From JBGRQB01 sp041725875 (GTDB lineage Bacteria > Bacteroidota > Ignavibacteria > Ignavibacteriales > Melioribacteraceae), in the NCBI GenBank assembly GCA_041725875.1, contig JBGRQB010000120.1:1-13699 (forward strand): a DNA stretch of 13,699 nucleotides, read 5' to 3'. The notes below the pieces were generated by a model, which saw only the letters and a list, made by a program, of their open reading frames with translations, ran no database searches and had not been told where the DNA came from. This document shows positions 1 to 6,035 of this stretch, in pieces. Every line of letters begins with the position of its first letter. Position 1 is the stretch's first letter. The position numbers and the translations under genes were made by a program.

Positions 1-238
1 GCTAAAAATTGCTAACGTTCGGCTGAACAAAAACAACTTGCCGTGCTTCGCACGCCTTCAAACAGTTTTTGTTCTTATCACCTCCGCTCATCAATTTTCG
101 TTACGCTCAGAAAAAGATGCCGCGTGACAAACTATGTCATCTTTCGTTACATTAAAGATGGAGTATACCGGAATACTCAGGCACCTGATGGAATATTACC
201 ACATAATAATTTTTTTGCACAATTTTTTTGAAAAAGAC
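1..238. other. Non-coding leader region with several inverted repeats
   Basis: I see no convincing gene here. Open frames exist, but they start without a Shine-Dalgarno and translate to low-complexity, basic sequence unlike any family I know. The stretch holds a nested inverted repeat (25-74, listed separately), an imperfect hairpin CATCTTT/AAAGATG at 138-144 and 154-160, a 6-bp hairpin GAGTAT/ATACTC at 161-166 and 173-178, and a 9-bp direct repeat TTTCGTTAC at 96-104 and 142-150. It ends in an A/T-rich tract (about 205-238) just before the ahpC promoter. It may be the 3' tail of an upstream gene or a decayed repeat element. Confidence 0.5.
25..74. repeat. Nested inverted repeat (cruciform-like)
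   Basis: The outer arms GAACAAAAAC (25-34) and GTTTTTGTTC (65-74) are perfect reverse complements. An inner perfect hairpin CGTGC-TTC-GCACG lies at 42-54, with only short irregular pairing between the two. The sequence just left of it, GCTAACG (11-17), resembles an integron attC core half-site. The matching right-hand half-site is not seen after 74, so a complete attC cannot be claimed. It may be part of a dispersed palindromic repeat family. Confidence 0.5.
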
Positions 239-267
239 TTGACATCGTATTAAAAGCAGTTTATATT
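239..267 (+). promoter_or_regulatory. Sigma-70 promoter of ahpC
   Basis: A perfect -35 TTGACA (239-244) is followed by a 17-base spacer and a -10 TATATT (262-267). A transcription start would be expected near 274, giving a leader of about 45 bases before the ahpC ATG. This is the best promoter in the window and fits a highly expressed peroxidase gene. Confidence 0.85.
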
Positions 268-271
268 TGAA

Positions 272-286
272 TTGTAATGATTACAA
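272..286. promoter_or_regulatory. PerR/Fur-type operator (7-1-7 palindrome)
   Basis: TTGTAATGATTACAA is a perfect inverted repeat of two 7-base arms around one central base, the geometry of PerR boxes (consensus TTATAAT-N-ATTATAA, recalled). It begins four bases after the -10 and covers the predicted transcription start, so a bound repressor would block RNA polymerase. The likely ligand is the Fur-family protein encoded at 1053-1478. Strict repression by Fur rather than PerR is possible from the box alone. Confidence 0.8.
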
Positions 287-310
287 ATTTATAACAAATC
301 AAAAATAAAT

Positions 311-317
311 GGAGAAG
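311..317 (+). promoter_or_regulatory. Shine-Dalgarno deciding the ahpC start
   Basis: GGAGAAG lies just before the ATG at 321. It overlaps the last base of an earlier in-frame ATG at 309, which has no ribosome binding site of its own. The start at 321 also gives the family's usual N-terminus and length. Confidence 0.8.
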
Positions 318-320
318 ACT

Positions 321-884
321 ATGTTAAGAATTGGTCAGGAAATACCGGAATTAAAAGCTCAGGCTTATCATAAAAATGAAATTACTGATGTAAAATTTGA
401 AGATTTGAAAAGTAAATGGGCCGTAGTAGTTTTTTATCCTGCTGACTTTACTTTTATTTGTCCGACAGAATTAGAAGAATTAGCTGAAAAATACGAAGCT
501 TTCCAGGCTGAAGGTGCAGAAGTACTATCTGTTAGTACTGACACTGTTTTTGTGCACAAAGCATGGCACGATACATCTGATGCAATCGGTAAAATCAAAT
601 TCCCGATGGTTGCCGATCCAACAGGTGAAATCAGTAAAGCTTTCGGAACATATATAGATGGTGAAGGTCTTGCCCTCAGAGGATCATTTATCATCAACCC
701 AGAAGGTAAATTAGTTGCTTACGAAATGCACGATAACAGCATTGGCAGAAACGCTAATGAGTTGTTAAGAAAACTGCAGGCTGCAAAATTTGTTGCTGAA
801 GCAGATGGTTTGGTTTGTCCTGCTAACTGGACTCCGGGTGACAACACTCTAAAACCAGGCTTGGATTTAGTAGGTAAAATTTAA
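321..884 (+). CDS. ahpC: Alkyl hydroperoxide reductase subunit C, 2-Cys peroxiredoxin
   Basis: This cytoplasmic thiol peroxidase reduces hydrogen peroxide and organic hydroperoxides. From the chosen start it is 187 residues, the same length as Escherichia coli AhpC, and it ends in the typical DLVGKI. The peroxidatic cysteine is Cys47 in FYPADFTFICPTE and the resolving cysteine is Cys166 in LVCPANW, so it is a typical 2-Cys enzyme. No AhpF reductase gene is visible in the window. Its reductant may be AhpF or thioredoxin encoded elsewhere, and a link to the nearby FNR/rubredoxin pair would be speculative. It appears to be transcribed alone from the 239-267 promoter under the 272-286 operator, with a long hairpin directly after the stop. 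Confidence 0.97.
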   Translation: MLRIGQEIPELKAQAYHKNEITDVKFEDLKSKWAVVVFYPADFTFICPTELEELAEKYEAFQAEGAEVLSVSTDTVFVHKAWHDTSDAIGKIKFPMVADPTGEISKAFGTYIDGEGLALRGSFIINPEGKLVAYEMHDNSIGRNANELLRKLQAAKFVAEADGLVCPANWTPGDNTLKPGLDLVGKI

Positions 885-890
885 TTACAA

Positions 891-948
891 ACGCCGGTTT
901 CAATTGTTTTTACTCCGATAAAAATTATTATTACAATTAAACCGGCGT
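891..948 (+). terminator. Long bulged hairpin after ahpC
   Basis: ACGCCGGTTT (891-900) pairs perfectly with AAACCGGCGT (939-948). After a bulged C901 the stem continues as AATTG (902-906) with CAATT (934-938), and the interior can pair again as TTTTTA (907-912) with TAAAAA (919-924). The element starts six bases after the ahpC stop. The sequence after the stem is A/T-rich (GTATATTTT) but lacks a clean T-run, so termination may be partial and allow read-through into the perR gene. It could also protect the ahpC mRNA 3' end. Confidence 0.6.
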
Positions 949-1052
949 GTATATTTTAAAAACAGTTCTTTTAATACTGATATATTTGATTTTTTTATAT
1001 AAGTTTGAAATCATTTTTATTTTCAAGAAATGTATTAAGAAAGGTGAAAACA

Positions 1053-1478
1053 ATGATGGATCCAAACCAAATAACAACAGAATACGTTGGCAAAATTTTG
1101 GAAGAAAAGGGAGTAAAACCATCTTTTCAGAGACTTAGTGTTTTAAAATACTTAATGAAGTCTAAAAATCACCCTTCAGTCGACAAAATCTTTAAAGCAC
1201 TTTCGCAAGACATTCCAACACTTTCCAAAACCACAGTTTATAACACGTTGAATTTATTAACTGAAAAAGGGATTGTTACTGCTTTAAACATTAACGATAC
1301 TGAAGTATTGTACGATTATATCTTCAAGCCACACGCACATCTTTTATGTACTGAATGCGGTCACGTTTACGATGTATTTTTGGATGACAGTTTTTCAGGA
1401 ATAAAAGAGATTGACGGACACATTATATCTGAAGCTCAGATAAACTTTAAAGGTGTCTGCAAAAAGTGTCATAACTGA
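1053..1478 (+). CDS. perR: Fur-family peroxide-responsive repressor, PerR-like
   Basis: A 141-residue winged-helix metalloregulator. The ATG at 1053 follows AAGGTG (1041-1046); an upstream in-frame ATG at 1005 lacks a ribosome binding site and would add a non-conserved segment. The structural zinc site is Cys99/Cys102 (CTEC) and Cys136/Cys139 (CKKC). Aligning by eye with Bacillus subtilis PerR, the regulatory Fe/Mn ligands are all present: His40, Asp88, His94, His96 and Asp107. Aspartates at the second and fifth positions favour PerR over Fur or Zur. In PerR, iron-catalysed oxidation of the histidines releases DNA. It probably binds the 272-286 operator upstream of ahpC and heads the oxidative-stress gene run. 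No clear promoter was found in 949-1052. Confidence 0.88.
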   Translation: MMDPNQITTEYVGKILEEKGVKPSFQRLSVLKYLMKSKNHPSVDKIFKALSQDIPTLSKTTVYNTLNLLTEKGIVTALNINDTEVLYDYIFKPHAHLLCTECGHVYDVFLDDSFSGIKEIDGHIISEAQINFKGVCKKCHN

Positions 1479-1503
1479 TTTTCCGACTAAAAGGAAACCA
1501 GTT
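1473..1503 (+). other. Weak hairpin overlapping the perR stop
   Basis: AACTG (1473-1477) with CAGTT (1499-1503) and TTTCC (1480-1484) with GGAAA (1493-1497) can form an interrupted stem over the stop region of perR. No T-run follows, so it is more likely an mRNA structural or processing element than a terminator. Confidence 0.3.
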
Positions 1504-1561
1504 AGCTAAAGGTTGCAAAAAAGGATAAAAAGACTCTAAATTAACAAACTGAGAGGTTGTT

Positions 1562-1726
1562 GTGAAAAAGTACAAATGTCTGGTTTGCGGATATGTCTAT
1601 GACCCTGAAAAAGGTGATCCCAATGTTGGTATTGAGGAAGGTATTTCTTTTGAAGATTTACCGGATGACTGGCCTTGTCCGTTATGCGGTGTTGGAAAAG
1701 AAGACTTTGAAGAGATTGCTGATTAA
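1562..1726 (+). CDS. Rubredoxin (GTG start)
   Basis: A 54-residue one-iron electron carrier. The translation begins VKKYKCLVCGYVYDPEKG and contains two CxxC knuckles, C6LVC9 and C39PLC42, with the standard rubredoxin spacing and the conserved DDWPCPLCG segment. The start is GTG at 1562, five bases after GAGAGG (1551-1556), so searches limited to ATG miss it. It lies 83 bases after the PerR-like gene and before an NAD(P)H-dependent FNR-type flavoprotein. That arrangement suggests it shuttles electrons from the flavoprotein to the rubrerythrin encoded later in the run. Family assignment is secure; the partners are inferred. Confidence 0.96.
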   Translation: MKKYKCLVCGYVYDPEKGDPNVGIEEGISFEDLPDDWPCPLCGVGKEDFEEIAD

Positions 1727-1842
1727 TTACATTTTAAAGTGGATTTTTATTCCATATCCCTTAATTTTAGTTTATTCAAATTAATTATCTACATATCGGT
1801 TAATATTTAATCTTAAAATAGAATTTATAGGAGAATTTTAAT

Positions 1843-2649
1843 ATGGCAGATTTAAATGCTAAAGTAATTCATATAATGAAAGTTTCCCCTACAATGATTA
1901 TTATGCGTGTTGCTCCTAATGGCTGGGATTTGAAAGAGTTTAAAGCCGGACAGTTTGTAGCTCTTGGTTTACTGGGTTCTGCTCCAAGATGTGCTGAAGC
2001 AACAGATGAGTACAAGGAAGCTGCTCCTGATAAAATGATTAAAAGAGCATACTCAATTGCTTCTTCATCAAAAACAAGTGAATATCTTGAGTTTTATATT
2101 ACTCTTGTTCACTCAGGTGCTTTAACTCCAAGATTGTTCGAATTAAAAATTGGTGATCCTATTTTTATGGGAACAAAATGTACTGGTATGTTTACACTTG
2201 ATAATGTTGAAGAAACTAAAAATGTTGTTTTAATTGCTACTGGTACAGGTGTTGCTCCTTATATGAGTATGCTACGTTCCGATGCATTAAATAATCACTC
2301 AAGAAAAATTGCCGTTATGCACGGTGCATCAAACTCTTGGGATCTTGGTTATTCATCCGAATTAACTTTACTTGAATCAATGTCAGATCGTTTTAAATAT
2401 ATCCCTACAATTCTATTCCCTGAAAAAGAAGCAACCGAATGGAAAGGACATACGAAATTACTCCAGGATTTGTGGACAGAAGGTGTAATTACTGAAGCTT
2501 TTGGCGAAGATACCACTCCTGAAAACACAGAAGTTTTCTTGTGCGGTAATCCAAATATGATAGAAGGTATGATCAGTATGCTTGAAGGTAAGGGATTTAT
2601 AGAGCATAAACCAAAAACACCTGGTCAGATTCACGCAGAAAAATTCTAG
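1843..2649 (+). CDS. fpr: Ferredoxin/flavodoxin--NADP+ reductase, bacterial FNR type
   Basis: A 268-residue FAD protein that moves electrons between NAD(P)H and a small iron-sulfur or flavin carrier. The FAD-binding motif RAYSIASS is at 69-75, the pyridine-nucleotide motif GTGVAPYMSM at 134-143 and FLCGNPNMIEGM at 232-243; the C-terminus GQIHAEKF is typical of Fpr-like enzymes. A segment of about 20 residues (46-66, with Cys50) is inserted just before the FAD motif, as in one FNR subfamily I recall. AGGAG (1829-1833) lies nine bases before the ATG. Directly downstream of rubredoxin, it may act as NAD(P)H:rubredoxin oxidoreductase. The substrate preference cannot be read from sequence. Confidence 0.93.
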   Translation: MADLNAKVIHIMKVSPTMIIMRVAPNGWDLKEFKAGQFVALGLLGSAPRCAEATDEYKEAAPDKMIKRAYSIASSSKTSEYLEFYITLVHSGALTPRLFELKIGDPIFMGTKCTGMFTLDNVEETKNVVLIATGTGVAPYMSMLRSDALNNHSRKIAVMHGASNSWDLGYSSELTLLESMSDRFKYIPTILFPEKEATEWKGHTKLLQDLWTEGVITEAFGEDTTPENTEVFLCGNPNMIEGMISMLEGKGFIEHKPKTPGQIHAEKF

Positions 2650-2678
2650 AAAGTTTTCTTTGAAATATACTTTTCTTA

Positions 2679-2706
2679 ATTCCCCGGAGATCACTGGCCG
2701 GGGAAT
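2679..2706 (+). terminator. GC-rich hairpin after the FNR gene
   Basis: ATTCCCCGG (2679-2687) and CCGGGGAAT (2698-2706) form a perfect 9-bp stem with a 10-base loop, 29 bases after the stop. It is followed by AAATATC rather than a T-run, so it may be a partial terminator or an mRNA stabiliser. It could separate perR-rubredoxin-fpr from the second half of the run and set different expression levels. Confidence 0.5.
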
Positions 2707-2732
2707 AAATATCACAAATTATGGAGCTAATA

Positions 2733-2996
2733 ATGAAAAAGACGGTACTTGTAATTTTAATCGGTAAAAGAAAGGATACCGCTGTAAAAGTTCAACAAAT
2801 ACTTACAGGTTGGGGATGTATGATCAAAACCAGATTAGGAATCCACGACGGCGTTATGGATAATTGTTCGGAACACGGAATGCTTATTCTGGAATTACAC
2901 GGCGAAGAAGAGAAGAAACAAGAACTGGCCAGAAAATTAGAAGTTCTTCCCGATGTAAGTTCAAAACTTGTAGAGCTTGAACTTCCTGCAGAATAA
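2733..2996 (+). CDS. Small ACT-like protein, TM1266 family
   Basis: An 87-residue protein resembling the TM1266-type 'iron-only hydrogenase system putative regulator' family, which has an ACT/NikR-C-like fold. The recognisable pattern is a hydrophobic first strand (MKKTVLVILIGK), then RLGIHDG at 34-40, the strand MLILELHGE at 50-58, and LARKLEVLPDVSSKLVELE at 65-83. There is no DNA-binding domain, so it would sense a ligand or act through a partner. The ATG at 2733 is six bases after GGAG (2723-2726); an in-frame ATG at 2721 overlaps that site and is less likely. The metal-permease gene starts seven bases after the stop, suggesting translational coupling. No hydrogenase gene is in the window. 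Family call is moderate and function unknown. Confidence 0.72.
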   Translation: MKKTVLVILIGKRKDTAVKVQQILTGWGCMIKTRLGIHDGVMDNCSEHGMLILELHGEEEKKQELARKLEVLPDVSSKLVELELPAE

Positions 2997-3003
2997 TTGA
3001 AAA

Positions 3004-4257
3004 ATGATTAACGTAATAATAGATATTCTCAATGAAAGCTGGCTTGTATTTAACGAAATGGCGCCATACCTTTTATTTGGGTTTTTGGTAGCCGGAATAT
3101 TGTCAGTTTTTATTTCTCCTGAATGGGTTGAAAAACATCTTGGTGGAAGTGGTATTGGTCCTGTATTTAAAGCATCTATCTTTGGAATACCACTTCCATT
3201 ATGTTCTTGCGGTGTTTTACCCGTAGCAATTTCTTTTAAAAAAAATGGCGCAAGTAAAGCTTCTACAACAAGCTTTTTATTAAGTACTCCGCAAACAGGA
3301 ATCGATTCCATTCTTGTTACCTACGCAATTTTGGGTCCGGTTATTGCCATATTCAGACCAATATCAGCTTTGTTTACCGGACTTGTTGGCGGAACGCTTA
3401 TAAAATACCTTGATAAAGAAAATGTAAATGAAACATATAAGGCTGAGTGTGCTGGTGACTGCTGTGAAACAGCCACACCAAAAAATAAATTTGCAGAAAT
3501 ATTTAATCACGGATTTATAACTTTACCAAAAGATATTGCTGTTTCTTTAATTGTCGGAACCATTCTGGCAGGGGCTATGTCGGTTTTAATTCCGCCTGCT
3601 TCGTTAACAGCTTATCTTGGCGGCGGACTGCTTTCAATTTTTATATTGATGGCTGCCGGTGTTCCTATTTATGTATGTGCAACAGCATCAGTGCCGATTG
3701 CAGCAGGATTTATGCATATGGGAGCTTCTCCCGGTGCAGCACTTGCTTTTTTAATTGCCGGACCCGCAACAAACGCAGCTGCTTTTGCAGTTTTGCTAAA
3801 TGTTCTTGGTAAAAAATCTGTACTTATTTACATATTTACAGTTGCACTTAGCGCAATTTTAAGCGGAATTGTTTTAGATTATATATTTGCAGCCGGAAAT
3901 ATTCAGGTTGAAGCAATGAATATGCACGAACACCACGGATATCTTTCGTTGTTCTGGAGTATTTTACTTCTGAGTGTATTGGGAATATCTTATTCAACAA
4001 AATTTAAAAAATCAAAATCTGATGAAATAGAAGAGAACAGTAATATGAGTGAAAACATGGTAGTATTAAAAGTTTCTGGAATGAGCTGCGGCCATTGTTC
4101 TGCCGGAGTGGAAAAAGGTTTAAAAGCCCTTGAAGGTGTAAAAGATGTTAAAGTTTCTCTGGAAAAAGGGGAAGCAGTAATTGAAACTGAAAATGTTGAT
4201 ACTCAAATTTTAATAAAGACTGTTACCGAACTTGGATATGAAGCACAAGTAAAATAA
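3004..4257 (+). CDS. Metal permease (SO_0444/DUF318 type) with C-terminal HMA domain
   Basis: A 417-residue inner-membrane permease of the ArsP/DUF318 superfamily, closest in layout to SO_0444-type Cu/Zn efflux transporters. The hallmark PLPLCSCGVLP (63-73) puts Cys67 and Cys69 in a membrane segment, followed by STPQTG. A second membrane half has the family's AGPATNAAAFAVL pattern. Between the halves lies a Cys-rich loop (AECAGDCCE) and before the tail a His-rich stretch (MHEHHG), both plausible metal ligands. Residues 352-417 form a heavy-metal-associated domain with GMSCGHC (Cys362, Cys365), as in copper chaperones. The ATG lacks a good Shine-Dalgarno and is seven bases after the preceding stop, implying coupled translation. 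Export of soft metal ions is the likely role; the exact metal is not readable. Confidence 0.88.
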   Translation: MINVIIDILNESWLVFNEMAPYLLFGFLVAGILSVFISPEWVEKHLGGSGIGPVFKASIFGIPLPLCSCGVLPVAISFKKNGASKASTTSFLLSTPQTGIDSILVTYAILGPVIAIFRPISALFTGLVGGTLIKYLDKENVNETYKAECAGDCCETATPKNKFAEIFNHGFITLPKDIAVSLIVGTILAGAMSVLIPPASLTAYLGGGLLSIFILMAAGVPIYVCATASVPIAAGFMHMGASPGAALAFLIAGPATNAAAFAVLLNVLGKKSVLIYIFTVALSAILSGIVLDYIFAAGNIQVEAMNMHEHHGYLSLFWSILLLSVLGISYSTKFKKSKSDEIEENSNMSENMVVLKVSGMSCGHCSAGVEKGLKALEGVKDVKVSLEKGEAVIETENVDTQILIKTVTELGYEAQVK

Positions 4258-4295
4258 ATTTAGAGAGTAATTTATCTACTTTTAGGAGAAATTTT

Positions 4296-5279
4296 ATGGC
4301 GAACCTTGAGACCAAATATTTGGGATTAACATTAAAAAACCCGGTAATTGTTGCCAGTAGTGGTTTTTCTAAAAACATAGAAAAACTTATTGAATGCGAA
4401 AAAGCTGGTGCCGGAGCTGTTGTATTAAAAAGTTTATTTGAAGAAGTATTATTGCGCGACAGTTGGGGAATTGAAGGATCTGCACAAGATCATACTGAAG
4501 CTTATGAATACATTTCAGGCGAACTTGAATTGCAGTACGGAGTTGTTGAATATTGCAATCTTATTAAAGAAGCAAAAGAAAAATTAAGTATTCCTGTTAT
4601 TGCAAGTGTTAACTGTATGGGAGATCAGCACTGGGTTGATTTTGCAAAAAAAATTGAAGATGCAGGCGCAGATGCAATTGAATTAAATGTCTTTTCTGTT
4701 CCTTTTGATCAAAAAGAAACAGGCGTTGCAGTTGAACAGGTTTATTACGAACTGCTTGCAAAAGTTAAAGAAGTTATTTCAGTTCCTGTGGCCTTTAAAA
4801 TAGGTAAAAACTTCTCTTCCTTACCTAACTTTGTATATAATCTTTATTGCAGAAAACTTGACGGACTTGTACTCTTTAACAGGTTTACAGAACCGGATAT
4901 AGATATTAAAAATCTTGAAATAAGTACTACTTTTAACTTTTCAAAGAAAACTGATTATCACGATTCACTAAGATGGATTGCACTTCTTTCACGTGATATG
5001 GAAGATATAGATTTTTCAGCCACAACAGGTATCCATTCCAGCGAAGAAATTATAAAAATGTTATTGGTAGGTGCTTCAACTGTTCAGATAGCATCAGCGT
5101 TTTATCAGGGTGGATTAGGACTTATCAGCGAATTTTTAGCTGATATTGAAGAATGGATGAAAAAACACAACTTTAATTCGATTAATGACTTTAAAGGAAA
5201 GTTGACTTTTGAGCATGTTGAAAATCCCAGAAGATTTTTAAGATCTCAATTTTTGGAAAAAATAAGAAACGTTGAGTAA
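4296..5279 (+). CDS. Dihydroorotate dehydrogenase-like FMN protein
   Basis: A 327-residue TIM-barrel flavoprotein of the PyrD-like family annotated 'dihydroorotate dehydrogenase-like protein'. Features are LKNPVIVASSGFS near the N-terminus, Lys45 in VVLKSLFEE, Lys168 in PVAFKIG, LVLFNRF at 191-197 and the phosphate-binding ATTGIHSSEE with IKMLLVGAS at 242-261. The loop that in class 1A dihydroorotate dehydrogenases reads LNLSCPN with the catalytic cysteine is LNVFSVPFD (130-138) here, so the cysteine is absent. This matches the 'like' subfamily rather than true PyrD, and pyrimidine synthesis is unlikely. TAGGAGA precedes the ATG. Substrate unknown; its place among redox and metal genes suggests a non-pyrimidine oxidoreductase. 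Confidence 0.88.
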   Translation: MANLETKYLGLTLKNPVIVASSGFSKNIEKLIECEKAGAGAVVLKSLFEEVLLRDSWGIEGSAQDHTEAYEYISGELELQYGVVEYCNLIKEAKEKLSIPVIASVNCMGDQHWVDFAKKIEDAGADAIELNVFSVPFDQKETGVAVEQVYYELLAKVKEVISVPVAFKIGKNFSSLPNFVYNLYCRKLDGLVLFNRFTEPDIDIKNLEISTTFNFSKKTDYHDSLRWIALLSRDMEDIDFSATTGIHSSEEIIKMLLVGASTVQIASAFYQGGLGLISEFLADIEEWMKKHNFNSINDFKGKLTFEHVENPRRFLRSQFLEKIRNVE

Positions 5280-5290
5280 GAAAGGAATAG

Positions 5291-5470
5291 ATGAGCGTAC
5301 CAAGTAAGAAGCTGTGCAAGTGGAGTGAAAAGACAATAAAGAAAAATAGTGAAAAAATTGACGATGTGGTTGGAGAGCCAAATTACTATTGTAAAAATTG
5401 TATGCGTGTGGCTAAAAAAGAAAAATGGTTATGCAAATCAATTGAACTTAAAAAAAATGACGAATTATAA
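5291..5470 (+). CDS. 59-residue Cys4 (zinc-ribbon-like) protein
   Basis: A short gene 11 bases after the flavoprotein stop, with AAAGGAA (5281-5287) just before its ATG. The protein begins MSVPSKKLCKWSEK and is strongly basic (lysine-rich). Four cysteines, Cys9, Cys34, Cys37 and Cys48, form the pattern C-x24-CxxC-x10-C, with YYCKNCMRVAKKEKWLCK as the core. This spacing suits one bound zinc or iron. I have a recollection, not verified, of similar short proteins (CKxC...RVA...LCK) in other anaerobes. The next gene, ferritin, begins 23 bases after its stop, so it is almost surely co-transcribed. Function unknown. Confidence 0.8.
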   Translation: MSVPSKKLCKWSEKTIKKNSEKIDDVVGEPNYYCKNCMRVAKKEKWLCKSIELKKNDEL

Positions 5471-5493
5471 ATTATTGTCGATAGGAGACTAAA

Positions 5494-6006
5494 ATGATTA
5501 GCAAAAGAATGGAAGAAGAATTAAACAAACAGATTAATGCAGAGTTTTATTCTTCATATCTTTATTTATCAATGGCTGCCTGGTTCGATTCACAAAACCT
5601 TGCAGGCTTTTCAAACTGGATGAACGTTCAGGCTCAGGAAGAATGGGCTCACGGATTAAAAATATTCAATTTTGTAAATGAAAGAGGCGGTAAAGTTTCT
5701 CTTGCCAAAATTGATGAACCAAAAACAGAATGGACTGGTATCATTAATGTTTATGAAGATGTTCTTGAACACGAACAGAAAATTACCTCATTAATAAACC
5801 AATTAAGTGATATAGCTATTGAAGAAAGTGATCACGCAACTAAAAATTTCCTTCACTGGTTTGTTGACGAACAGGTTGAAGAAGAAGCAAGCGTAGATAA
5901 TGTTCTTCAGCAATTAAAAATGATTGATGGAAAAGGAACCGGATTATTCCTTCTTGATCGTGAAATGCAAAGTAGAGTGTTTGTACCAATAGATGGTAAT
6001 AACTAA
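5494..6006 (+). CDS. ftnA: Ferritin, bacterial non-haem type
   Basis: A 170-residue four-helix-bundle subunit of the 24-mer iron store. Ferroxidase-centre residues line up with Escherichia coli FtnA at identical positions: Glu17, Glu50, His53, Glu94, Gln127 and Glu130. The lack of a haem-binding methionine pattern and the overall sequence (NAEFYSSYLYLSMAAWF near the N-terminus) argue for ferritin rather than bacterioferritin. TAGGAGA lies shortly before the ATG. Storing Fe(II) beside peroxide-scavenging genes limits Fenton chemistry, consistent with a PerR-type regulon. Assignment is firm. Confidence 0.96.
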   Translation: MISKRMEEELNKQINAEFYSSYLYLSMAAWFDSQNLAGFSNWMNVQAQEEWAHGLKIFNFVNERGGKVSLAKIDEPKTEWTGIINVYEDVLEHEQKITSLINQLSDIAIEESDHATKNFLHWFVDEQVEEEASVDNVLQQLKMIDGKGTGLFLLDREMQSRVFVPIDGNN

Positions 6007-6035
6007 AAGTATAGCGTTATAATAGGAGATTTTAA

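Noticed and set aside
43..231. Open frame of 62 codons on the plus strand upstream of ahpC
   Set aside because: No Shine-Dalgarno, overlaps inverted repeats, and the translation resembles no family; probably chance.
309..320. Earlier in-frame ATG for ahpC
   Set aside because: The Shine-Dalgarno GGAGAAG overlaps and follows it, and the start at 321 gives the family length of 187 residues.
949..1052. A separate promoter for the PerR-like gene
   Set aside because: Several AT-rich -10-like hexamers exist, but none has a credible -35 at 16-18 bases.
1593..1784. Plus-strand open frame overlapping the rubredoxin gene
   Set aside because: It is an out-of-frame reading of rubredoxin, which has both CxxC motifs in the other frame.
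2961..3311. Minus-strand open frame of 116 codons opposite the permease
   Set aside because: Antisense to a well-supported membrane protein gene, with no start signal or family match.
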